Source: Rhizobiaceae bacterium (GTDB lineage Bacteria; Pseudomonadota; Alphaproteobacteria; Rhizobiales; Rhizobiaceae). Taken from it: 64,000 bases of DNA. The notes below the pieces were generated by a model. The model had not been told where the DNA came from, did no database searches, and was given only the letters and a program-made list of their open reading frames with translations. The stretch is taken from NCBI GenBank assembly GCA_025698895.1, contig JAILWO010000001.1, forward strand, positions 469,001-533,000, in the 5' to 3' direction. The translations under genes were made by a program, and so were the position numbers. Positions 8,990 through 16,417 of this stretch are shown here, piece by piece (position 1 is the first letter of the stretch; each line of letters begins with the position of its first letter).

Positions 8990-10273
8990 TCAGCGGAACG
9001 CCAGATCGCGCAGGAACAGCGCGATCTGCGGGAAGAAGATCAGGGCGACCGAAACGCCCAGCAGCATGATGACGAAAGGCGGCGTACCGCGCACGACCTC
9101 GGCATAGGGCCGCTTGAACACGGCTATGGCCGTGAAGATGTCGCAGCCGAAAGGCGGTGTCGCCGAGCCGATCGCCACCTGCAGGGTGATGATGGTGCCA
9201 ACCAGCACCGGGTCGAGACCCACCGACTGGACCACCGGCGCGAAGATTGGAACGAGCACCAGGATCACCACGATCGGATCCACGAACATGCAGCCGATGA
9301 AGAACGCGATCGAGATCACGAACAGCACGCCGATCTGGCCCATGTCGGCGATGCCGACCGCCGACAGGATCTGCTGCGGGATCTGACCGAACGAGATCAC
9401 CCAGGAAAACGCCGCCCCGGCGCCCACCAGGATGAAGACCACCGCCGTGATCAGCCCCGTCGACTGCGCGGTGGCGTAGACCTCCTTCAGCCCCATCGTG
9501 CGGAACACGACCAGTTCCAGCACCAGCGCGTAGAGCACGCACACGGCCGCTGCCTCGGTCGGGCTGAAAATGCCGCCATAGATGCCGCCGACGATGATCG
9601 CCGGGAAGCCGAGCGGCCACAGCGCCTGCTGCACGGCGCTGGCCCGTTCCGACCAGCTCGCCTTGGGCTCGGTCGGCACGTTGTGGCGCGTGGCGTAGAT
9701 GACGGCGTAGATCGAAAAGACCACGAGGATCAGCAGGCCCGGCCCGATGCCGGCGATGAACAGTTCCGCGATCGACGTGCCCGACACCACGCCATAGATG
9801 ATCATGCCGATCGAGGGCGGGATCAGGAAGGCGATATCGGAGGAATTGACGATCAAGGCCAGCACGAAGCTGTCCTTGTAGCCGGCCTTGAGCATGCGCG
9901 GCCTGAGCGGCGTGCCGACGGCGACAACGGTTGCCTGGGTCGACCCGGATACCGCGCCGAACATGGTGCAGGCCGCAGCCGTCGAGACGGCGAGGCCGCC
10001 CCGCACATGGCGCACGAAGGCCATCACCATGTCGATCAACCGCCCGGCCGACTGGCCGCGCGTCATGATATCGGCGGCGAAGATGAACATCGGCACGGCG
10101 ATCAGCGATGCCGGCCTGATGCCGGCCATCATCTGCTGGACCATGGTCTCCAGCTGCCCGAAGCCGCCGAACAGGGTGAAGAAGCCGACGAAGGCCGCCG
10201 CGATCAGCGGGATCATCATCGGGAAGCCGATCAGCAGCAGCACGATCATGAGGGCGAAGATGGTGAGCGCCAT
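8990..10273 (-). CDS. uehC: Ectoine/hydroxyectoine TRAP transporter large permease (UehC/TeaC, DctM family)
   Basis: Twelve-or-so-span inner-membrane subunit of a TRAP transporter, 427 aa, the normal DctM length. Typical features are the start MALTIFALMIVLLLIGFPM, the GAVSGSTQATVVAVGTPLRPRM region, NSSDIAFLIPPSIGMIIYG and GSATPPFGCDIFTA near the end. TRAP systems use the sodium gradient rather than ATP, which fits solute uptake by a salt-exposed bacterium. It starts 12 nt after uehB. Substrate assignment to ectoines rests on the binding protein UehA and the catabolic genes downstream in the same operon. Confidence 0.93.
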   Translation of the reverse strand: MALTIFALMIVLLLIGFPMMIPLIAAAFVGFFTLFGGFGQLETMVQQMMAGIRPASLIAVPMFIFAADIMTRGQSAGRLIDMVMAFVRHVRGGLAVSTAAACTMFGAVSGSTQATVVAVGTPLRPRMLKAGYKDSFVLALIVNSSDIAFLIPPSIGMIIYGVVSGTSIAELFIAGIGPGLLILVVFSIYAVIYATRHNVPTEPKASWSERASAVQQALWPLGFPAIIVGGIYGGIFSPTEAAAVCVLYALVLELVVFRTMGLKEVYATAQSTGLITAVVFILVGAGAAFSWVISFGQIPQQILSAVGIADMGQIGVLFVISIAFFIGCMFVDPIVVILVLVPIFAPVVQSVGLDPVLVGTIITLQVAIGSATPPFGCDIFTAIAVFKRPYAEVVRGTPPFVIMLLGVSVALIFFPQIALFLRDLAFR

Positions 10274-10285
10274 GGTTCCGTCCCC

Positions 10286-10870
10286 TCAGAGCCCGCTCGT
10301 GTCTTCTTCTTCATAACCCTCGAGCACCAGCGTCGAGAGCCAGATGTCCTTCTCGGTCAGGTTCTTCACCGCCGTGAGTGCGTACTGCATGCCGGTCATG
10401 AAGAAGCCGACCGGCACCCACACATACATCCACCAGACCGGGATCTGCAGCGCCGACATCAGCCTGCCGCGCCCCATCAGCGTCAGCACATAGTTGGCCG
10501 AGTACCAGCACAGGCCGAACATGAACACCGCCGTGACCACGGCGATAAGCACCATGGCACCACGCCTCGACGGCGTCGGTAGAGTGTCGAAAATCGCCGA
10601 CATTCGGATGTGGCGACCGTGCCTGGCGGCATAGCTGATCCCGGCGAAGGTGATCAGCACGATCAGGACCGAGTTGAGTTCCTCGGAAAAATAGATGCTG
10701 CTTCTGAAGACGAAACGGCCGACGACATTGGCGATCGTGTTCGCCGCCATCAGCAGGACGCCCACGGCCAGCATCACCGCTTCGATCCGCGCGATCAGAC
10801 TGTCGATGATGCCGAGCACGCCCGGCAGGGTGGATTCGGTACGCGTAGAGGGGGCTGCGGGCTCGCTCAC
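10286..10870 (-). CDS. uehB: Ectoine/hydroxyectoine TRAP transporter small permease (UehB/TeaB, DctQ family)
   Basis: Four-helix DctQ subunit of the TRAP transporter, 194 aa from a GTG start at 10870. Hydrophobic spans lie near residues 32-52, 65-85, 105-125 and 145-165. DctQ landmarks are the [30 protein letters not shown] stretch (split by its first and second halves) and [14 protein letters not shown]. The frame stays open to an upstream GTG at 10933, but that codon lies inside a 13-bp hairpin stem; the GTG at 10870 has a GGAG site 8 nt upstream and follows the hairpin, so I prefer it. The C-terminal tail is acidic ([11 protein letters not shown]). Confidence 0.88.
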   Translation of the reverse strand: MSEPAAPSTRTESTLPGVLGIIDSLIARIEAVMLAVGVLLMAANTIANVVGRFVFRSSIYFSEELNSVLIVLITFAGISYAARHGRHIRMSAIFDTLPTPSRRGAMVLIAVVTAVFMFGLCWYSANYVLTLMGRGRLMSALQIPVWWMYVWVPVGFFMTGMQYALTAVKNLTEKDIWLSTLVLEGYEEEDTSGL

Positions 10871-10904
10871 GGCGGCACTCCACGTCTGGGGTGGAAGAAG
10901 TGCG

Positions 10905-10936
10905 CCCGTGCCCGGACCGGTCAGTCCGGGCACGGG
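10905..10936 (-). promoter_or_regulatory. Intercistronic hairpin between uehA and uehB
   Basis: A perfect 13-bp inverted repeat: CCCGTGCCCGGAC at 10905-10917 and GTCCGGGCACGGG at 10924-10936, with a 6-nt loop. It starts 12 nt after the uehA stop on the transcribed minus strand and ends 34 nt before the uehB GTG. There is no T-tract, so it is not a full terminator. Such stems after binding-protein genes usually protect the upstream mRNA and make far more binding protein than permease. Confidence 0.75.
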
Positions 10937-10948
10937 TTGTCAACTCCT

Positions 10949-11965
10949 CTACTTGACCGCTTCGAGATCGGCCTTCATCTGGTCGAGGATCTCCTTGCCG
11001 CTCTCGCCCGTCATTCCGATGAAGGCTTCCTCGACCTTGCCCGCCGCTTCCATGAAGGGCTGGCGCTGCTCCTCGGTCAGCGTCTTGATCTGCATGTCCG
11101 GCTTCGCCTCGGCGATCTTCTTTAGCGCTTCCTCCTGCAGACCCTTCTGGTACTCGAGGATATAGTCGAACGCCGCCTGGGTCGCGTTCTGGACAAGCTC
11201 CTTGTCCTCGTCCGACAGCCCGTCATAGAAATCCTTGTTGGCCATCACCGCGGTGGTGAAATTGTTGTGGCCGAGGCAGGTGATGACGTTGGTCACCTCG
11301 TACATCTTGGTGGATTCGAGGAAGAACCCCGGATTCTCCTGCCCTTGGATGATGCCCGTCTGCAGTGCGCCATAGACCTCGCCCCACGGCAGCGGCGTCG
11401 GCGTCGCGCCCCAGGCCGCGTAGGCCTCGACCAGCAGCGGGTTGGTCATGACACGGAACTTGACCTCGTTGAGGTCTTCCGGCTTTTCCACCGGCTCCTG
11501 CGTCGTCAGGCACACCTCGCCTTCCGGGAACATGGTGAGCAGCTCCAGCCCCTGCTCGGCATAGAGCTCCGGGAACATCTCGTTGATGGCCTTCGACGTG
11601 CGGAAGAACTCGAACAGTTGCTCCTCGTCCTGCGGCAGCAGGTAGGGCACGAAGAACACCTGCGCTTCCGGGATCAGCGCGCCCGTGAAGCCCGGCGACT
11701 GGTCGACGAACTGAAGGATGCCGGACTGCGCCTGCTCCATTATGTCGGCCGACTCGCCGAGCGTGCCGAACGGATAGAGCGTGACGGTATGGTCCGAATT
11801 CTCCTCGATGTGCTCCTTGAACTTGGTCGCGTAGACACCCTGCACCTCGTTGAGCGCCTCCTCGAAGGCATAGCGCCACTCGTCGGCCTGGGCGGCCATC
11901 GGCATGACGGCGAGCGCGACGCTGGCGAGCAGGCCGCGCGTGATGATCTTCGACAGTTTGGGCAT
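10949..11965 (-). CDS. uehA: Ectoine/hydroxyectoine TRAP substrate-binding protein UehA (TeaA-like)
   Basis: Periplasmic DctP-family binding protein, 338 aa with a Sec signal peptide (about 1-27, cleavage after MAAQA). The mature start DEWRYAFEEALNEVQGVYA and the segments ENSDHTV, GESADIMEQAQSGILQF, QSPGFTGALIPEAQ and TNPLLVEAYAAWGATPTPLPWGEVYG (in parts) match what I remember of Halomonas TeaA, a high-affinity ectoine binder. The family-conserved arginine R171 (KFRVMTNP) and N211 (GQENP) are present. It is the first gene of the uptake/catabolism operon, with a GGGGAA site and an upstream repeat operator. It is followed by a strong hairpin that probably boosts its level over the permeases. 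Confidence 0.93.
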   Translation of the reverse strand: MPKLSKIITRGLLASVALAVMPMAAQADEWRYAFEEALNEVQGVYATKFKEHIEENSDHTVTLYPFGTLGESADIMEQAQSGILQFVDQSPGFTGALIPEAQVFFVPYLLPQDEEQLFEFFRTSKAINEMFPELYAEQGLELLTMFPEGEVCLTTQEPVEKPEDLNEVKFRVMTNPLLVEAYAAWGATPTPLPWGEVYGALQTGIIQGQENPGFFLESTKMYEVTNVITCLGHNNFTTAVMANKDFYDGLSDEDKELVQNATQAAFDYILEYQKGLQEEALKKIAEAKPDMQIKTLTEEQRQPFMEAAGKVEEAFIGMTGESGKEILDQMKADLEAVK

Positions 11966-12054
11966 GTTCGTTCCCCTGTTTGTCCGACTGCGAACTGAAA
12001 GAATGTCGTCTGTTTCGGAAGTGCCCGCCGGCAGGCCGGACGGCGCATTGCCTT

Positions 12055-12083
12055 ACTTCACGGAAGTTCGCAAATCATGTCAA
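12055..12083 (-). promoter_or_regulatory. Candidate promoter of the ectoine operon
   Basis: On the minus strand a perfect TTGACA (12083-12078) is followed after 17 bp by TGAAGT (12060-12055), a weak -10 (3 of 6 consensus bases). Transcription would start near 12048, leaving a leader of about 83 nt before uehA. The -35 lies inside one copy of the direct repeat described separately, so a regulator bound there would compete with RNA polymerase. The weak -10 suits a promoter needing activation. Confidence 0.4.
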
Positions 12084-12107
12084 TCTGCAAAATAATATCA
12101 TGACAAT
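12074..12107. promoter_or_regulatory. Direct-repeat candidate operator upstream of uehA (EnuR site?)
   Basis: Two near-identical 11-mers in the same orientation, ATCATGTCAAT at 12074-12084 and ATCATGACAAT at 12097-12107, 23 bp start to start, about two helical turns. They sit in an AT-rich island between enuR and uehA and overlap the candidate -35. MocR-type regulators are known to bind direct repeats, and enuR is adjacent, so EnuR is the natural candidate. Fragments of the motif (TTGACAAT at 13626-13633, ATCATGT at 13648-13654) recur in the enuR-doeX gap. Confidence 0.5.
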
Positions 12108-12210
12108 TTTTTCCGCCGAGCCCGATTGTATGGCATGGGCGTGCCCGCTCGATCGGCATGATGCCGCAAAGTCCGGCCGCAACGGTCATTCGCGTCACGA
12201 GATGGCGGCG

Positions 12211-13596
12211 TTAGATCGCCAGCAGCAGGTGTTCGTCCTCGCCCTGCAGGAGCTGCGCGATGACACCCAGCCCAGCGCGCAATTCGCCCTCGGTCGTCGA
12301 GCCGACCGAGATGCGGACCGCCGGACGCCAGGCATCCTGCGTGATGCGGAAGGACGCGCCCGGCGCGATCGCCACATTGTGCAGCCGCGCCTGCGCGACG
12401 AAACTCTCCTCGCTGCGCCCTTCGGGCAGTTCGAGCCACAGATGCAGCCCCTCCGGATGCGCCAGGTAGGAAAGCCCCGCCAGCATCTCCGCGGCAGCCT
12501 TCTGGCGCGTCCTCAGCGCCGCGCGCTGCCAGTCCACCAGTTCCATCGCCGTCCCGTCGCGCACCCATTTCGAGGCGATCTCGGCTACCATCGGCGTCGC
12601 CATCCAGTTCGACACCAGATGCCGGTTGGCGACCGCGGCGGCGTAGCGGTCCGGCGCCGACAGATAGCCGATCCTGAGCCCCGGCACGGTGATCTTGGTG
12701 AAGGAGGTGACGTGGAGCGTGCGCTCCGGCGCCAGCGCGGCGACCGGCGGCGGCCGGTCGGCGATCAGCGGCCCGAGCACGTCGTTCTCGATGATCGCCA
12801 GGTCATGGCGCCGCGCGATTTCCACGATCGCCTCGCGCCGGGTTTGGCTCATCAGTGTCGCGGTGGGGTTGATGACGGAAGGCTGAAGGAAGACCGCGCG
12901 TATGCCGCCGCGCCCGCAGGCATCCGCCAGCGCCTCGGGTATCAGCCCGTCGGCGTCGATCGGCAGGCCCTCCAGCGTGAAGCCGAGGTAGCGCGCCAGC
13001 GGCAGCAGCGTGTGATGGCCGACCGCTTCAGTGGCGACGGTCGCGCCTGGCGGCGCCACGCTCATCAGCGCCACCGTCATGGCCGAGGTGGCTCCGTTGG
13101 TCGGCGTGATGTTCTGCGCCGAGGCCTCCAGTCCGAGAGAGCGCAGCCATTCCGCGCCGGCCGTGCGGTGGCGCGGAAACACCATGTTTGGCCGGAAGGA
13201 CAGCGCCGAGCTGGCCGGCAGGTCCTGCCCCAGCCATGTCAACGCCTCCTTCAGCCGGTCATGATGCATCGGCTCGCAGACCGGCTTGAGGATCGACAGG
13301 TCGATCACCTCGCCCAGCCGTTCGGGCAGGTAGGGTGGCTCCGGTTCGCGCCGCATGGTCCTGACAAAACTGCCGCGTCCGACTTCCCCCGTCACCAGCC
13401 CCCGCCGGATCAGTTGCTCATAGGCCCGGCTCACGGTCTGGACCGACAGGCCGAGGCCGTCCGCCATCTTGCGGTGCGGCGGCAGCCTGGCGCCGTTGGC
13501 CAGCCGTCCGTCGGCGATGGCGCGCGCGATCTGCTCGGCCAGCGACAGATAGGCTGGTCGGCGAACCTGGGCCGGGTCGGGATTCCACATCGTCAT
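12211..13596 (-). CDS. enuR: Ectoine catabolism regulator EnuR, MocR/GabR-type
   Basis: Cytoplasmic transcription factor with an N-terminal GntR winged helix (about 15-80, LSLAEQIARAIADGRLANG, GLSVQTVSRAYEQLIRRG) and a C-terminal aminotransferase fold type I domain (about 110-455). The PLP lysine is K301 in TSFTKITVPG; in studied EnuR proteins the equivalent lysine holds PLP and binds intermediates of ectoine breakdown, which relieve repression. Length 461 aa fits EnuR. The frame is open to 13836, but the ATG at 13596 begins the recognisable MTMWNPDPAQVRRPAYLSLA and avoids running into doeX. It is in the same orientation as uehA, 245 bp upstream, and divergent from doeX with 82 bp between the starts. 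Confidence 0.92.
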   Translation of the reverse strand: MTMWNPDPAQVRRPAYLSLAEQIARAIADGRLANGARLPPHRKMADGLGLSVQTVSRAYEQLIRRGLVTGEVGRGSFVRTMRREPEPPYLPERLGEVIDLSILKPVCEPMHHDRLKEALTWLGQDLPASSALSFRPNMVFPRHRTAGAEWLRSLGLEASAQNITPTNGATSAMTVALMSVAPPGATVATEAVGHHTLLPLARYLGFTLEGLPIDADGLIPEALADACGRGGIRAVFLQPSVINPTATLMSQTRREAIVEIARRHDLAIIENDVLGPLIADRPPPVAALAPERTLHVTSFTKITVPGLRIGYLSAPDRYAAAVANRHLVSNWMATPMVAEIASKWVRDGTAMELVDWQRAALRTRQKAAAEMLAGLSYLAHPEGLHLWLELPEGRSEESFVAQARLHNVAIAPGASFRITQDAWRPAVRISVGSTTEGELRAGLGVIAQLLQGEDEHLLLAI

Positions 13597-13678
13597 GGCG
13601 CAAGACTGCCCCGAACGCGCCGAAATTGACAATCCATTTGTGCCGCGATCATGTGCCGGCCACTCATCGGGAGAGATC

Positions 13679-14179
13679 ATGACCGCCCTGAAGCTCGACG
13701 CGATCGACTTGAAGATCCTCGACACCGTCCAGCGCGAGGGCCGAATCACCAAGCTGGCGCTGGCCGAGAAGGTAGGCCTGTCGCCCACCCCCTGCTGGGT
13801 GCGGCTGGCCAGGCTCGAAAAGGCCAACATCATCACCGGCTATCATGCCCGCCTCGCGATCCGCGCCCTTGGCCCGATCACCACCGTCATGATGGAAGTC
13901 ACGCTTTCCAGCCACCGCCAGGCCGATTTCGACCGTTTCGAGCGCATTGTGCGCGAGGTGCCCGAGATCATCGCCTGCTGGTCGGTCGGTGGCGGCGTCG
14001 ACTATCTGTTGAAGGTCGTCGCGCCCGACATCGACGCCTATCAGCGCCTCGTCGACGGCCTGCTCGAACGCGAGATCGGCATCGACCGCTACTTCACCTA
14101 CATCGTGACCCGCACGGTCAAGGAAGAGACGGCGCTGCCGCTGGCCGAACTCGTCGGTGGCGCCACCAGCCCAACCTGA
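13679..14179 (+). CDS. doeX: Lrp/AsnC-family regulator DoeX (AsnC of the ectoine cluster)
   Basis: Feast/famine-type regulator of 166 aa. An N-terminal helix-turn-helix (about 5-60: LDAIDLKILDTVQREGRITKL with LSPTPCWVRLARLEKANII) is followed by an AsnC ligand/oligomerisation domain (about 65-155). A good GGGAGA site lies 4-9 nt before the ATG at 13679; a longer frame reaching into enuR is less likely. In other bacteria the AsnC/DoeX protein linked to ectoine catabolic genes acts as activator alongside the EnuR repressor. Here it is divergent from enuR rather than at the operon end. A generic Lrp-like role cannot be ruled out. Confidence 0.87.
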   Translation: MTALKLDAIDLKILDTVQREGRITKLALAEKVGLSPTPCWVRLARLEKANIITGYHARLAIRALGPITTVMMEVTLSSHRQADFDRFERIVREVPEIIACWSVGGGVDYLLKVVAPDIDAYQRLVDGLLEREIGIDRYFTYIVTRTVKEETALPLAELVGGATSPT

Positions 14180-14182
14180 TTT

Positions 14183-14211
14183 GTTGCGGCCAGCGCCGAA
14201 CCTCGCTATAT
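14183..14211 (+). promoter_or_regulatory. Promoter upstream of trcR
   Basis: CTATAT at 14206-14211 matches the rhizobial -10 element exactly; 17 bp upstream is GTTGCG (14183-14188), which keeps the TTG core of the -35. Transcription would start near 14218 and give trcR a leader of about 70 nt containing two hairpins. The promoter begins only 4 nt after the doeX stop, so trcR is transcribed independently. Confidence 0.6.
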
Positions 14212-14232
14212 GCAGCCCATCTCCCATTTTCC

Positions 14233-14269
14233 GGTGGCTTGAACCACCGCCCGCGCCGGGAACGCGGGC
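14233..14269 (+). promoter_or_regulatory. Two tandem hairpins in the trcR 5' leader
   Basis: GGTGG/CCACC (14233-14237 with 14244-14248) and GCCCGCG/CGCGGGC (14249-14255 with 14263-14269) abut each other and end 4-5 nt before the AGAGGA ribosome-binding site. They could stabilise the mRNA or limit access of ribosomes. No T-tract follows. Confidence 0.4.
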
Positions 14270-14288
14270 GAGAAAGAGGAATCGTATC

Positions 14289-14999
14289 ATGACCACGCAG
14301 CTTCTGATGCCGAAGGCGACCGCCGTCTGGCTGGTCGACAACACCGCGCTCGCATTCGATCAGATCGCACGGCTTTGCCGGCTGCATCCGCTAGAGGTCC
14401 AGGCGATCGCCGACGGCGATGCGGCCCAAGGCATCAAGGGCATGGACCCCGTCACCGGCGGCCAGCTCACCCGCGAGGAGATCGCGCGCGGCGAGGCCGA
14501 CCCGACCTACCAGCTCAAGCTGCAGGAGCCGAAGGTCCGCGTGCCCGAGGTCAAGCGCAAAGGACCGCGCTACACGCCGCTGTCCAAGCGCCAGGACCGG
14601 CCCAACGCGATCCTGTGGCTGGTGCGCAACCATCCCGAACTCAAGGACGCCCAGATCTCGCGCCTGGTCGGCACCACCAAGGCCACGATCGAGCAGATCC
14701 GCAACCGCACCCACTGGAACTCCGCCAACCTGGTGCCGATGGATCCGGTCACGCTCGGCCTGTGCTCGCAGGTCGATCTCGACATCGAGGTCAGCCGCGC
14801 CGCGCGCGGCCGCGAGCAGGAGCCGGTCGCAGCCGTCGGCGAGACGTTGCTGCCAGCCTCACAGACCGAAAATCTCACCCTGGAGAAAGCCGGCACCGAC
14901 GGTACGGGCGACGAGGAGGAACTCGACGCCGACAAGGTTTTCGCCAAGCTGTCCTCGCTGAAGTCAAGCGAACCGGCTGAAGACGAGGACAATTCCTGA
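14289..14999 (+). CDS. trcR: Cell cycle regulator TrcR (DUF1013 protein)
   Basis: 236-aa protein of the alphaproteobacterial DUF1013 family. The start MTTQLLMPKATAVWLVDNTALAF and the core RKGPRYTPLSKRQDRPNAILWL (two halves) with DAQISRLVGTTKATIEQIRNRTHWNS are highly typical. Two helix-turn-helix-like stretches (about 18-45 and 110-140) are visible; the C-terminal 50 residues are acidic and low-complexity. The family is conserved in alphaproteobacteria and implicated in cell-cycle transcription; in other species it associates with RNA polymerase, which I take from family knowledge. AGAGGA precedes the ATG at 14289. It has its own promoter and leader. Confidence 0.88.
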   Translation: MTTQLLMPKATAVWLVDNTALAFDQIARLCRLHPLEVQAIADGDAAQGIKGMDPVTGGQLTREEIARGEADPTYQLKLQEPKVRVPEVKRKGPRYTPLSKRQDRPNAILWLVRNHPELKDAQISRLVGTTKATIEQIRNRTHWNSANLVPMDPVTLGLCSQVDLDIEVSRAARGREQEPVAAVGETLLPASQTENLTLEKAGTDGTGDEEELDADKVFAKLSSLKSSEPAEDEDNS

Positions 15000-15003
15000 C
15001 GGC

Positions 15004-15702
15004 TCACGCAGGCCGGCTTCTCTCCCGCAGTTCCATCTGCCGGTAGAAGTCGGCCAGCGTCTTGCCGCGTTCGGGCCTGAAATTTCGCCCGGCCGGCCTG
15101 AACTCGGCGATGCGGTCGATGCGGAAGGCGCGGAAGTCGTCGCGCAGCTCGCACCATGCGACCAGCGTCCACACCCGGCCCCAGAACCACAGCCCAAGCG
15201 GCCGGACCTCGCGCTGCGTGGCGTGCCCCGCCTCGTCCGAATAGTCCAGTCCCAGAACGTCGCGTTTCTCGATCGCCCGTTCGATAGCGTCGATGGCGTT
15301 GCGCACGGCCTCGCTCATGAAACCGTCGGGGGTGTGGATTTCTGTGCGCGCGATACGGGCGCGCTCGGCTTCGGGCAGCACCGTGCCGATCTTGATCAGC
15401 GCCTCCTCGGCCGCCCTGGCCATCGTCGCGCCGCCGAAGGCACGCACCATGCGCGCGCCCGCCACCAGCGCCACGATCTCGTCACGCGTGAACATCAACG
15501 GCGGAAGGTCGTAGCCTTCCCGCATCAGATAGCCGACGCCCGCCTCGCCGTCGATCGGCACGCCCGTCGACTGCAGGTCGGCGATGTCGCGATAGATGGT
15601 TCGTTCGGAGACCTCCAGCCGCTCGCCCAGCATCCGCGCGGTGACGAGACGTCCGCCACGCAGGTGCTGCACGATCTGGAACAGGCGGTCGGCGCGACGC
15701 AT
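15004..15702 (-). CDS. HTH/WYL-domain transcriptional regulator (YafY family)
   Basis: 232-aa DNA-binding protein: an HTH_11/DeoR-like winged helix at about 3-60 (RADRLFQIVQHL, ERLEVSERTIYRDIADLQ) and a WYL effector domain at about 140-220 (VRPLGLWFWGRVWTLVAWCEL, DDFRAFRIDRI). WYL domains sense small ligands or single-stranded nucleic acid. It lies 12 nt downstream of the VOC gene in a two-gene operon on the minus strand, and a dyad operator upstream of that operon recurs upstream of the neighbouring DUF1127 gene. It probably regulates itself and that gene. Its stop is only 4 nt from the end of trcR (convergent). Confidence 0.85.
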   Translation of the reverse strand: MRRADRLFQIVQHLRGGRLVTARMLGERLEVSERTIYRDIADLQSTGVPIDGEAGVGYLMREGYDLPPLMFTRDEIVALVAGARMVRAFGGATMARAAEEALIKIGTVLPEAERARIARTEIHTPDGFMSEAVRNAIDAIERAIEKRDVLGLDYSDEAGHATQREVRPLGLWFWGRVWTLVAWCELRDDFRAFRIDRIAEFRPAGRNFRPERGKTLADFYRQMELRERSRPA

Positions 15703-15714
15703 CGAACCGATCGC

Positions 15715-16089
15715 TCAGCTGGTGAACAGGCCGACGGAATTGCCGTCCGGATCGATACAATAGGCGAAACGGCCGGCCGGAATCGAGATGACAGGCGACA
15801 CGACCGTGCCGCCATTGGCGGAGACGCGCTCCATCGCTTCTTCGAGCGGTTCCGGCACCGCGAGATGGATCGTCGGCCCGTTGCCGCCCGAGGCCGGCTT
15901 GCCCGGATAGAGATGACCCGAGACCGCGTTCTCGGACGCCGTGGCGAACACCGACATCGGGTTCGGTCCGCCCTCCTCGTCTCTCAGGCTCGACTGCAGA
16001 ACCGCCTCGTAGAAGGCCTTTGCCCGCGCCATGTCGGTCACGGGGATTTCGAACCAGACGCACGCATTCTCGGGAGCGAAGCCGCTCAT
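15715..16089 (-). CDS. VOC family protein (glyoxalase/bleomycin-resistance fold)
   Basis: Small single-unit VOC protein, 124 aa, with two beta-alpha-beta-beta-beta halves: the first begins ENACVWFEIPVTDMARAKAFYEAVL (in two parts), the second AMERVSANGGTVVSPVISIP with the closing DPDGNSVGLF motif. Substrate unknown; proteins of this subtype often sit beside YafY/WYL regulators. I place the start at the ATG at 16089 (GGAGG 4 nt upstream). A start at 16119 is possible but would put the start beside the operator; with 16089 the operator centre is about 54 nt away, the same distance as at the DUF1127 gene. Confidence 0.82.
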   Translation of the reverse strand: MSGFAPENACVWFEIPVTDMARAKAFYEAVLQSSLRDEEGGPNPMSVFATASENAVSGHLYPGKPASGGNGPTIHLAVPEPLEEAMERVSANGGTVVSPVISIPAGRFAYCIDPDGNSVGLFTS

Positions 16090-16131
16090 GATCCATCCTC
16101 CAGCGAAACTCGACATCATAATGCCACCCCC

Positions 16132-16155
16132 CTCCTGACAGCGCCATGTCAGGAG
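16132..16155. promoter_or_regulatory. Dyad operator copy 1, upstream of VOC-WYL operon
   Basis: Perfect 9-bp inverted repeat CTCCTGACA-N6-TGTCAGGAG. Its centre is about 54 nt upstream of the VOC start codon. A related copy lies at 16418-16441, so this is a likely recognition site of the WYL regulator encoded by the second gene of the operon. Confidence 0.65.
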
Positions 16156-16211
16156 GAGTCACGAGGCGCGGACGCCCGGCGCGGATCCATGCGAACCGCA
16201 TCGGTTCCACC

Positions 16212-16376
16212 TTATCTCCACCGCATCGGCCCAGCCTCGTCGGGCCAGCCGATGTCCTTGCGCAGATGACGCGGCAGTTCCGCGATCAGCCTTGCCGTGC
16301 GGGCATCCGCGCGACGCTGCCTCATGACGGCGAAGGCGCGGGCGAGATGGTGTATGAAACGTGGAGACTGGGTCAT
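16212..16376 (-). CDS. DUF1127 domain small protein
   Basis: 54-aa basic protein from the ATG at 16376, with GGGAGA just upstream. The C-terminal part ARTARLIAELPRHLRKDIGWPDEA matches the DUF1127 (YjiS-like) pattern, where the usual form is RELxxLDDRxLRDIGL. Small arginine-rich DUF1127 proteins in alphaproteobacteria are linked to RNA metabolism, phosphate or oxidative stress responses; nothing more specific can be said here. It sits between two copies of the same dyad, with copy 2 centred about 54 nt upstream of its start. Confidence 0.75.
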   Translation of the reverse strand: MTQSPRFIHHLARAFAVMRQRRADARTARLIAELPRHLRKDIGWPDEAGPMRWR

Positions 16377-16417
16377 GTGTGCTCTCCCTGCTGTTGGAAG
16401 AGCACTCTCGCACACCC

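Noticed and set aside
10871-10933. Upstream GTG start for uehB
   Set aside because: It lies in the stem of a 13-bp hairpin, and the extra residues ([20 protein letters not shown]) are not DctQ-like; the GTG at 10870 has its own ribosome-binding site.
13626-13654. TTGACA as a -35 for doeX
   Set aside because: The best 17-bp partner is TCATGT, which barely matches a -10; kept only as part of the EnuR-like half-site comparison.
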